A stretch of DNA of 18,883 nucleotides, taken from assembly GCF_001638985.1 (NCBI RefSeq), contig NW_017265180.1:1-18883 (forward strand), read 5' to 3'. Both the position numbers and the translations under genes were made by a program. The notes beneath the pieces are model-generated. The model did no database searches. It saw nothing but the letters and a program-made list of their open reading frames with translations, and was not told the origin of the DNA. Every line of letters starts with the position of its first letter. Position 1 is the stretch's first letter. This document shows positions 9,934-17,995 of the stretch, one piece after another. Origin of the DNA: Phycomyces blakesleeanus NRRL 1555(-). Its lineage: Eukaryota > Mucoromycota > Mucoromycetes > Mucorales > Phycomycetaceae.

Positions 9934-11634
9934 TGTATACCCACTTGGCCTTGTATTTGCAAAAGAACCCCAATATTAAAGCACTAGCTTTGAGATTTTA
10001 TTTTATTCTATTTTATGAGCCATAAGCTATAGGTCATATTCTACAAGTGTGATTATAAGAGAATTGTGTGAGCTCCATATAGATACAAATATATATATAT
10101 AAATGTGTGTATTATTACAATTTTTGCTAGATAAACTATCAAAGAATTTGTTTATAGATACACGACAATTTATTTTAAAAAAAAAATTCAGAGAAAGATA
10201 TTATTTATAAATGGGCTTATCAATTCACATGCAGGTGATCAAATTACAAGGCGTATTCTTGGATTTCCTTTTTCTTTTTCTTTTTTTTTTGATCAGCAGA
10301 AGCACATTATCAAGATGCTTCAAATTATTTCTTTTGATAACTACAGCTATTTCTTTTATATTTTGTACAATTTTATATTCTTTACCAAATACCTCTTGCC
10401 TTAATGTGTCTGATTCAGTAGCTTTATGAGTAATTTGATAATCTTTGAAAGGAAGCAAAGAGAGTGAGAAATATATTTATGAAACTTGTAATATATGCAT
10501 GCATAAATTTGTATTTTTTTCTTTAGTTGCCTAGTATGTATTTATTTTGATTGTCTGCATAACCCCCCCTCTATTATGTACATCACAACAGCTTTGCTTT
10601 ATCTATCAATCTTCTAAGGCCTGGCCTTTATTAAACGGTGAATACTTTTATAAAATACTATAGCATAGCACTACATATAGCAAGAGTATGAGCTCCAGTT
10701 TGAGGGTTGGAAAAGCAAGGCCAGTGTTATGTTTTAAAAGAATTTATATGTTTTTGTTTTTTCAACTTGTGTGTATACAGTTATAATCAGGTCTTTTCCT
10801 TGAAGAATATGTGTAGACTCACAAAAATAGATGTCCAACTTGATCAGCACTATGCAGCGTGCATTCATTCTTGGCACAACATGCCATTGATAAGCATTTT
10901 CAATAGATTTTGTTAGACCAAATCTAGAGCAGTCTCAATATCTCCCTGTCTTTTTTTCTATAAGTATAGAGCAATTTTTGCAAACTTTGGTTTTCCTTTT
11001 TTTCCTTTTTCTTTGTACTAGCCGCGTCTGCTGGAGGGGTCGATAGAAGGCTTCTGGTAATACATGGGTTTGTGTCCGGCCGGTCATCGTTAATACACAG
11101 AAGCCAAGATGGTCTTCCGATAGCCATGAGTTTCTTTCTTGTCATGAATGGGTAGTCCAGGTATTTTAAGATAAGTATATGTATTTACATTCTACGCGCA
11201 ATGAAACTTTGAATACTAATTAATCATAGCCTGTGGAGTTGGCGACTGTAAGAGTTCAAAAGACGTTCATAAAGACTTGGCAATATTATTTTGTTGAGCT
11301 TGTTGAACCGATTTTGGACTCTTGCGACCGACCGCTCTCTCTTTTTCTTTCTTTCTTCCAAAAGGACCCGATGGAGTAGTAGCCACGGGTCAACCATGGT
11401 CTATCGAGCAAGTCCCAAAGCGCGCGTGTAGCGTGTGAGCCCGTTGTCCGTATTCCCATGTATTACTGGTTGCTTTCTGTCCTCTCTTCTGGTGGGCGCG
11501 GCTGGTATCTTTTTGGTTAGTTCCCGTTGCTTGTTACCTCCCGTTGCTTGTTGCTTTATTATGCCTTCCACGGCGGTTTATGTTATTTCAAAGGTACTGT
11601 TGCTTGTTGCTTTTTTGTTAGTCTGTTGCTTCCG

Positions 11635-11873
11635 CCAGTGGGGTCTTTCTGCCAGTGGGTTTGTTGCTTCCCACTGGTAGGCCCTTTCCTCCTACCAGTG
11701 GACCTGTTATCTCTCGCCAGTGGACCTATTATCTTCCGCAGATAGGCCTTTTTATATTACGGCCAACTGCCCATTTTTCTTCCATTGTTGGCACCATTTA
11801 TTTTTCTGGCCAATTTATTATTTCCACTGGCGGGTCCATTTATATCACTGGTAGGAGCCATTTATCCCACTGG
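11635..11873. repeat. CCAGTGG site cluster (right arm)
   Basis: Mirror copy of the left-arm cluster, with sites at 11635, 11652, 11671, 11695, 11717, 11824 and 11867 and a one-base variant at 11845. It has one site more than the left arm (the 17-bp insertion). GTTGCTT words flank it at both ends (about 11524-11633 and 11881-11898). Confidence 0.75.
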
Positions 11874-11983
11874 CGGGTCTGTTGCTTCCTGTTGCTTCTA
11901 TCAACAATCAATTTGCCTCTACGGCGGAACAAAATGGTTCCATTCCTGCCACAAAATTGTTGGCTATCGCATGCCTTTTGGGC

Positions 11984-12729
11984 ACGTCGTCAAAAGCCGA
12001 TACGGCTCACCAGAAGCCCAACAAGGGGCGCAAGAGAAAAGGCCAAACCGGCCAACAGTACTGGCCCAAGATGCGCGCCAGGTCAGAGGCCAATCCGGCC
12101 CACCACAAGCCCAACAAGGGGCACCAGAGAAAAGGCCAAACCGGCCGACAGCAAAGGCCCAAGATGCGCGCCAGGTCAAAAGCCAATCCGGCCCACCACA
12201 AGCCCAACAAGGGGCACCAGAGAAAAGGCCAAACCGGTCAACAGCAAAGGCCCAAGATGCGCGCCAGGTCAAAAGCCAATCCGGCCCACCACAAGCCCAA
12301 CAAGGGGCACCAGAGAAAAGGCCAAACCGGCCAACAGCAAAGGCCCAAGATGCGCGCCAGGTCAGAGGCCAATCCGGCCTACCACAAGCCCAACAAGGGG
12401 CGCCAAAGAAAAGGCCAAACCGGTCAACAGCACAGGACCAAGATGCGCGCCAGGTCAAAAGCCAATCCGGCCCACCACAAGCCCAACAAGGGGCACCAGA
12501 GAAAAGGCCAAACCGGCCGACAGCAAAGGCCCAAGATGCGCGCCAGGCCAAAAGCCAATCCGACCCACCACAAGCCCAACAAGGGGCACCAGAGAAAAGG
12601 CCAAACCGGCCAACAGCAAAGGCCCAAGATGCGCGCCAGGTCAGAGGCCAATCCGGCCTACCACAAGCCCAACAAGGGGCGCCAAAGAAAAGGCCAAACC
12701 GGTCAACAGCACAGGACCAAGATGTGGTC
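11984..12729. repeat. 93-bp GC-rich tandem array, 8 units (right arm)
   Basis: The word CCAAACCGG starts at 12043, 12136, 12229, 12322, 12415, 12508, 12601 and 12694, a strict 93-bp step. Units 7-8 carry the same variant bases as units 4-5. Units 5 and 8 share the distinctive CAGCACAGGACCAAGATG stretch, which in the left arm occurs only at the array edge. This points to duplication of a three-unit block. The longest frames through it translate into 31-residue repeats rich in Arg, Lys, Gln and Pro. In frame 3 the first ATG is at 11934 and in frame 1 at 11971; the third frame has no ATG before the repeats. Coding is unproven. Confidence 0.93.
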
Positions 12730-12874
12730 AAGATCAGGGACAAAGTCCAAAATCAAATCAAAATATCTAGTCAAAAAAAAAAAAGAAAAACAAGGGAAAA
12801 AATTCAAAAAAAATTGTACTCATAATTATCTTTATCAAGTCAAAATTTATATATACTAGCACAATATCCAAAAT

Positions 12875-12932
12875 AGTCAAGTCAAGGTCCATTTCTATGT
12901 CCATGTCCAAGTCCATGTCCAAGTCCAATTCC
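12875..12932. repeat. GTCCAA/GTCCAT hexamer tract (right arm)
   Basis: Mirror of the left-arm hexamer tract, with GTCCAT and GTCCAA words. Similar but more degenerate TTCCAA/GTCCAA words continue to about 13110, past the end of the comparable arm. Confidence 0.65.
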
Positions 12933-13160
12933 TTTCCAAATGGCCAAACAATGTCCACGTACTGCTAGAGTACTAGTCCTAGAACATACATACATACAAG
13001 CATAATTTCTATCAAGTTCAAAATCTGGGTTATACTTCCAAATCTCAAGGCCAAGCCAATTTCCAAGCAGGGGTCCAATGCAAGTTCCAAACAAAAATTA
13101 TTTCTTCCAATGGCAAATTCAAATCTCAGGCATCATCCTAAGACCTGTTGGCTGTGGCAC

Positions 13161-13650
13161 GCACACTACAATAGAGTGAAGAACAGACTCCACTACCAAC
13201 CACTGGTTCCATCTTGCCTATGAACCTGGCACGTTAGCCATCTCCGGAACTATTACATACCAGGCACACGTGCACTACACATTTATACCGTGGAAACCAA
13301 CCATTATACAACAGGGATCTGAATTCCAAGGGGTTTGAATGGTAACAGATATGAACAATATTACCTTGTCTCTCTAATAAGTAACACTCTCAAAGTATCT
13401 ACTCTTCAAAATATTGAGATACTTTGAGAGTGTTATTTATTAGAGAGACAAGGTAATATTGTTTATATTTGACTATTCAAATCTTTTTTAATTCTTATCC
13501 TTGTTGTATGATGGTTAGTACATTGTATAAGTGGGTATTGTACGTGTGCCTGGTATGTAATAGTTCCGGAGATGGTTAATTTGCCAGATTTATTCGCAAG
13601 AAGGAATCAGTGTTTGGTAGTGGAGTCTGTTCTTCACTCTATTGTGGTGC
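13161..13650. mobile_element. 490-bp foldback (MITE-like) element
   Basis: The two halves are imperfect reverse complements from end to end, starting GCACACTACAATAG and ending CTATTGTGGTGC. Stretches of about 30 bp (near 13170-13199) and 34 bp (13238-13271) are identical between the halves; the rest is diverged. The innermost arms (13354-13400 and 13417-13463) pair in 46 of 47 positions around a 16-nt loop. There is no open reading frame of note. No convincing target-site duplication is visible in the immediate flanks. It begins about 100 bp outside the visible end of the right giant arm. Confidence 0.8.
13354..13463. repeat. Near-perfect 47-bp stem at the core of the foldback
   Basis: The left strand 13354-13400 and right strand 13417-13463 differ at one position (G versus A). 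The loop is 13401-13416. The core is much better conserved than the outer arms of the same element. Confidence 0.9.
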
Positions 13651-13668
13651 TTACCTCACATTTACAAT

Positions 13669-13798
13669 TCAAATCAAATCAACTCAAATCAAATCAAATC
13701 AACTCAACTCAAATCAAATCAAATCAAATCAAATCAACTCAAATCAAATCAAATCAAATCAAATCAAATCAAATCAAATCAAATCAAATCAAATCAAA
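13669..13798. repeat. (TCAAA)n pentanucleotide microsatellite
   Basis: About 130 bp of uninterrupted 5-bp register with occasional CAACT variants in the first half and a pure run in the second. It starts 19 bp after the foldback element. Open frames through it (Gln/Ile/Lys/Ser/Asn) are by-products. Confidence 0.95.
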
Positions 13799-13941
13799 AC
13801 TGAAGGAACACTGCATTGGAACCTGGCTCTGGATCGAGGCGACGCTCCGGATTGGACCAAGACTCTCTATTACAATAAGCTGCAAAATCCTCTTTACATA
13901 TATACTTGCAAAGCGAATGAAATATTTCTCAAAAAAAAACC

Positions 13942-13967
13942 GGACTGGACTGGGCTGGACTGGACTA
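13942..13967. repeat. (GGACT)n pentanucleotide tract
   Basis: Five near-perfect GGACT units (one GGGCT) are followed by ATGGACTTGACTATCTT, resembling 160-185 in the left arm. Confidence 0.7.
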
Positions 13968-13990
13968 TCATGGACTTGACTATCTTATAT

Positions 13991-14026
13991 TCTATTTAAT
14001 TTAATTTAATTTGTATTTAATTTGTA
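13991..14026. repeat. (TTTAA)n pentanucleotide tract
   Basis: Repeated ATTTAATTTAATTT words with one TTTGT interruption. This is the third distinct pentamer tract within about 360 bp. Confidence 0.7.
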
Positions 14027-14087
14027 AAAATCTTTGTACACAAAAATCATTTACTTTGAACAATAAAATTTTCCCTTGTTTTTCTTT

Positions 14088-14681
14088 GATATTATATTTA
14101 TATTCTTGTCTCTTTTTTTTAAAAAATATAAAAACCTATTAGTCTTTAAAAATATTATTAAAAAATAATATGGTTGACTGTCTTTACCTTTGTCTCTTTC
14201 CTTGCTTTTGTTAAAATATATCTATAACGGAGTATAGGGATAAATGTAACTGTTTTTGGTCTGGAGTAATTTAGACATCTTGATGATCTTGAAGGTTCTA
14301 TTGATTAAAAACTGTTAATCTAAAGACTTTAGCTCTTGAGAATGAAAATTGAATTGGAAACGTAATATTATATTGGCTTACATACCATATATCAGAAGAG
14401 TCGCTGTAAATATATAGCAATTTGTTCACTAGGATTCCCAAAGTCATTGCTATGATTGTAGAAGTGTTACATTATATAAAAGTCAGGCACAAATTTACCA
14501 TTTATTTCATTTTCCAATAGCCAATAGCCAATAATTTTTCCATAGCTTTTTTCTTGTTAGAATATAATGCCATTAACTATAATTCATAAAAGTGACATGA
14601 ATTATTACTATTTTTTCTTTAATAATATAGAGTTCTAAATTCATAAGTGAAAAAATCAAATCAATTTCTTAAAGTAGTTTA
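14088..14681. other. AT-rich segment, nothing recognisable
   Basis: AT-rich DNA between the pentamer tracts and the Tc1 relic. I see no gene or RNA here. Confidence 0.5.
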
Positions 14682-15667
14682 CAGGTTAAGTTCGAAAAAG
14701 TCCATCTTTCAAAAATCTAGTCCGCAATTCTCACATAACAGCATAATGATAGTGCTTGTATGTTATCTATAACCAAAAATAAAACTATAATATACACACA
14801 GTAACTACTATATAAGTGATATATTTCTTATAGCTATTTATTGAAATATATATATATAGCTCAGAGAAGAACATGCTGAGTTTATCCAGGATGCTTTTTA
14901 TGGAGAATATTAGGTAACCATTGAGATCACCAAGGACAAATTGTTAGACCAGTTTCTTGCTCTTAAGGGTGTAAACATCTTTATCTCTGCACATTAACAA
15001 ACACATACTGACATATATATATATATATATGCAAAAGTTGGATTCGCACTACAAAAAACAAAACCTGTCAAAGAAAAGAAAAAACGCATCAGATTTGATC
15101 CAAAGTAGATTAAAGTTTGTTAGCATAGTCCAGCAACATTGGATATCTTACAAAACATGTTGTCTTTTTGTTGATAAATCTTCATCAAATACCAGCTTAA
15201 TTAGGGGGAGAGGTTGATTAAACAAAACCGAATAAGCATCAAATATTTCAATTATTCTAGTTGTCTTCTATCAAGGTGTCAAATACGTTATGGCGAAAAT
15301 GGTTGTAGACGATACAGACGCACAGCTATTCCTTCAATTTGCCAAGCAAATCCCAGCGAGTTTAGATAGAGAAAATTCCATTTCCTATTACTTTATTATG
15401 GACAATGTTTCCATACATACAAGCAAGCTTTTAAGCTATTTCTTACGCACCCACACAAGGCACAGATGTAATATCCTTCTTTTATATCGCTAATTCTTAA
15501 ACCCCTCCTAGAGAATTGTTTTACAAAGAAAAGATTCGGTTAAAAGAAAACCAGGTCTCACTGCTGATCAAGCTATAGAATGTATTAGTATTTGTAGTAA
15601 GTAATCTTTTGGAGACAATTTGTGAAGGTCAGGCTGATAAAAACATCGATTTTTTCTAACTGTAAAC
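14682..15667 (+). mobile_element. Degenerate Tc1/mariner-type transposon
   Basis: The candidate left end is CAGGTTAAGTTCG (from 14682), preceded by TA as Tc1/mariner insertions are. The candidate right end, GATTTTTTCTAACTGTAAAC at 15648-15667, is a weak inverted match starting about 45 bp after the transposase reading stops. Between them lies a broken DDE transposase. Total length near 1 kb is short for the family, so internal deletion is likely. Confidence 0.5.
14860..15604 (+). pseudogene. Broken Tc1/mariner (DDE) transposase
   Basis: The encoded enzyme would cut and paste a transposon at TA sites. Reading starts in one frame with LREEHAEFIQDAF (from 14860, N-terminal helix-turn-helix region) and LDQFLALKGV. 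It shifts frame by about 15029 and shows CLFVDKSSSN near 15160, where the first catalytic Asp of the family sits. After a stop and a degraded gap, 15290-15493 (ATG at 15290) contains YYFIMDNVSIH, the second catalytic Asp block. The FLNPS that follows is the expected FLNPIE block, but the third acidic position is a TAG (15509). The tail KRKPGLTADQA is typical of the C-terminus. Several stops and at least one frameshift make it non-functional. The assignment rests on motif recall, not a search. Confidence 0.72.
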
Positions 15668-15705
15668 CTTTTCAAATTAAACCTGTGTCTACCTCAGAAA
15701 ATTGA

Positions 15706-16762
15706 TTTGATTTTCTCATTTTTGAATGCAAAAATCTGTATAATAATGATTCCGTTGACGATTTTTGGATATTTTACTCTGTGCTCAAATACCCAAATCT
15801 AATCGGTATTAAATTTGAAAGACCTTATGAAAAAAGTTCCATGACGTAAAATAACTTGTGATGAAAGACATTATCAAAAAGGCATTCTATTAGTATCAAT
15901 TATAAACCAATTCTTTCATCGTCTAGAAAAGACAATCATATTTTTGGGATCTTTCAATGAATATAAGCTTTTTTTTTATTTTACGACACTCTTTAAGATT
16001 TTGGCACAAAAGTAGAAAGAGCTAAGGCTACCCTTAACCACTGTGATACATACTTGCTGATTCGTCTCAACAGCTAGCTTAGCGTTATGTCTGAATTATT
16101 GAGGCTTCTATAGGTAGGTTTGATTTACTTAGCTAGGAGAGAGCCGGTTTCTAACATATTATGTTTCTCTTTGTCTTAGCCGAGTTGCATATCAAAAACC
16201 CGTTGTCTTATTGAAATTGACATTATTCTAAATAAATACACATCATTAATATGATTAAACATGGATTCAGCCAACTTGTACCTCTCCTAGCAGTCAAATT
16301 GTAGTCATAGCCCACATCCACCACAAATACTGGAGCTTATTAATGTCGGTATAGACACACAAGTCTTTAAAAGCATTTTTTTTTTGCTTTAACCAACTTT
16401 TATTCCTGGGACTAGAATACATCAAGTTTGATGGATCTGAACCGATGAAAAGCGGAAAACTCTCTATCAACATACCGCACTGCCAGTTGAACATACTTAT
16501 ACTTAACAGTATAGTAATGGCAATGTTAGTCAATTGGTCTTAAATAACTAAAAACAACCGATGTGATAAAAACAAATATCAGATATGCTTGGACGAGACA
16601 GACATAATAAATAGATCTCTTGCACGGGAGATTGGGGAGTACGACATTGAATATGCTCAGACGCTCTGTAAAGAGTTTATGAGCAATTGCATCTCTGCTT
16701 ATAATACTGTGAACAAAAAGGTGGGTGGCTTCAGTAGGATTTCTTTAAAAGAATATGCCTAA
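15706..16762 (+). pseudogene. Frameshifted protein gene with LRR-like stretches
   Basis: Long coding-like segments follow one another on the plus strand. These are 15706-15846 (47 codons, with DDFWIFYSVLKYPNLIGIKF), 15845-16012 (with DERHYQKGILLVSIINQFF) after a shift, 16012-16074 (with ERAKATLNHCDTYLLIRL) after another, and 16291-16389. The last is 16382-16759, whose single internal stop is TAA at 16541. That segment contains FLGLEYIKFDGSEP and LAREIGEYDIEYAQTLCKEF and ends at TAA 16760. Phrases like LKYPNLIGIKF and LGLEYIKFDG resemble leucine-rich repeats of fungal F-box/LRR proteins, a tentative reading. Segments abut where frames switch, as expected for indel decay. The minus-strand frame at 16294-16533 starts without ATG and is treated as a shadow. 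Confidence 0.55.
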
Positions 16763-16990
16763 GGGTTTTAAGGGTGTGTGGGCGGATGTGTATTTTAAAG
16801 TATAATTTTGGTTTAATGATGCTTCATTCTATATATATCTCTTTCCTTTTCAAATTCTTCTACTCCTTTGCTATTTCTTTGTTACTTCAGCTAAACAAGT
16901 GAAGCAATATCCTCCTTTCGTTTATTCTCTTGTATCATGATTTTTAATGTTTTATCCTTGTAATATTCTGAAAGAATAATGAACTATTAA

Positions 16991-17209
16991 GAACCAAAGA
17001 AATCTTGGAAATCAGATCTTGACTTTAGAGACTTTTTCATTCGATTCAAATCTGCTGTATGCTATTGTGTTAATAAAAAAAAGCTCTATCGAAAATGTTG
17101 TGGTGATTGTGGATATTTAGAGGATTCTAGTATTTCAGAGGATTTAAGTTATTATGCGGGCACAAAACTATACAGCCATTTTGGGACACGACGTTTACAA
17201 CGTATATAG
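16991..17209 (+). pseudogene. Cys-rich coding fragment without a start
   Basis: Seventy-two codons are open between TAA (16988) and TAG (17207), with no ATG at the start. It includes DLDFRDFFIRFKSAVCYC, a cluster of five cysteines (CYC...CCGDC) that could be part of a zinc ribbon, and YYAGTKLYSHFGTRRLQRI. Composition is unlike the surrounding AT-rich noise. It lies about 230 bp downstream of the LRR-like relic and in the same frame, so it may be another exon of that gene or a separate remnant. Family not recognised. Confidence 0.35.
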
Positions 17210-17437
17210 CTTGTATATATATATATATTAAACGTTAAAGTAATACTATTATAATAGGTTTACTAATTAAATCTAGCTGGAAGCTATATTATACGGGAAT
17301 AGATCAGTACGCTGTTGATTAACCAAACTAATTTGGCTTCTATAAGTTACTACTGATAGTTAGGGATCAGATTGAATTGCTGTATGCTTAACCACCTTCT
17401 GCTTTACATGAGTTAAATATACGGTAAGAAAGCCACA

Positions 17438-17596
17438 ATGAAAGCAAATGTAGCTCTCCAGAGAAACATTGTGCTCAAATTATTAGCAGAAAAAAAGTAT
17501 ATAGCATGCATAAAAACAACTAGGTTCGAACGTCAATATCTGTGAGCAGATGCAAAAAAAACGGATAGCAAATATTTCCGATGGATGTTATACATT
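17438..17596 (+). pseudogene. Small coding-like fragment
   Basis: From ATG 17438, thirty-six codons run to a TGA, including ALQRNIVLKLLAEKKYIAC. The same frame continues past the stop for about 16 more sensible codons (ADAKKTDSKYFRWMLYI). It is too short to classify and could be chance. Confidence 0.2.
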
Positions 17597-17777
17597 TAAC
17601 CGTGTGGTGTGAATAGATTATTTGCCTTTTTTATATACTTCCTTAGCAAATTAAGACTTTTTTAAAGTAGTAGATATCTCCACGAATTCACACTTGTTTC
17701 TTCTCTGAAAAGCACTGGCAGACCCGTATTTACATTTTACACAACTTTACTTAATAGACAAAAAAGAAAATTTCCCA

Positions 17778-17831
17778 AACTTTTTTTCAGTTGCCCTGTG
17801 AGTAAAAGTGGGTATCGAAAATGGACTTTTT
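17778..17831. mobile_element. Possible relic Tc1-type ends
   Basis: ACTTTTTTTCAGTTGCCCTG (17779-17798) and ATGGACTTTTT (17821-17831) each resemble part of the inverted form of the Tc1 end at 14682. The matches are short and T-rich, so this is tentative. Confidence 0.2.
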
Positions 17832-17892
17832 TGGTGCAAATAGCCCAATTTACAGTGGATCAAGATTTTATAGAGTGAAGATATGGAATGTT

Positions 17893-17995
17893 TTGGTCAA
17901 TATTTGAGCAATCGATGTCCAAAACTGCTGATAATGTGGATCTTAATGTGCCTAACCAGGTTCATTATAGTCATAGAGGCTACTACATTTTATGA
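17893..17995 (+). pseudogene. Small coding-like fragment
   Basis: An open stretch on the plus strand reads MFWSIFEQSMSKTADNVD and continues LNVPNQVHYSHRGYYIL to a TGA. The balanced composition suggests former coding sequence. No family can be named. Confidence 0.25.

Larger units (their letters stand above)
9934..13055. repeat. Right arm of giant inverted repeat
   Basis: Reverse complement of 1-2818. It is 304 bp longer than the visible left arm. The excess is accounted for by three extra 93-bp units (279 bp), one 17-bp insertion carrying an extra CCAGTGG site (about 11642-11658), and four 2-bp gains in simple runs (A-run near 12773, AG near 10570, TA near 10095, A-run near 10180). Sequence beyond 13055 cannot be compared because the left copy leaves the window. 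Confidence 0.95.

Noticed and set aside
11655..12859. Three overlapping long forward reading frames (about 280-370 codons) through the right-arm array, and a 259-codon frame on the opposite strand
   Set aside because: The repeat unit is 93 bp with few stop words, so many frames stay open automatically. The long starts are TTG or GTG rather than ATG, frames differ between arms through the 17-bp and poly-A indels, and no domain is recognisable.
1..13055. CRISPR-like array or bacterial system
   Set aside because: The repeats are tandem without unique spacers, the gene has a spliceosomal intron and the sequence is eukaryotic in style.
13572..13999. Two overlapping plus-strand frames of about 130 codons
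   Set aside because: They are produced by the stop-free (TCAAA)n microsatellite.
17520..17540. GGTTCGAACG resembling a tRNA B box (also GTTCGAATC at 3057)
   Set aside because: No matching A box, acceptor pairing or cloverleaf could be built from the upstream AT-rich sequence.
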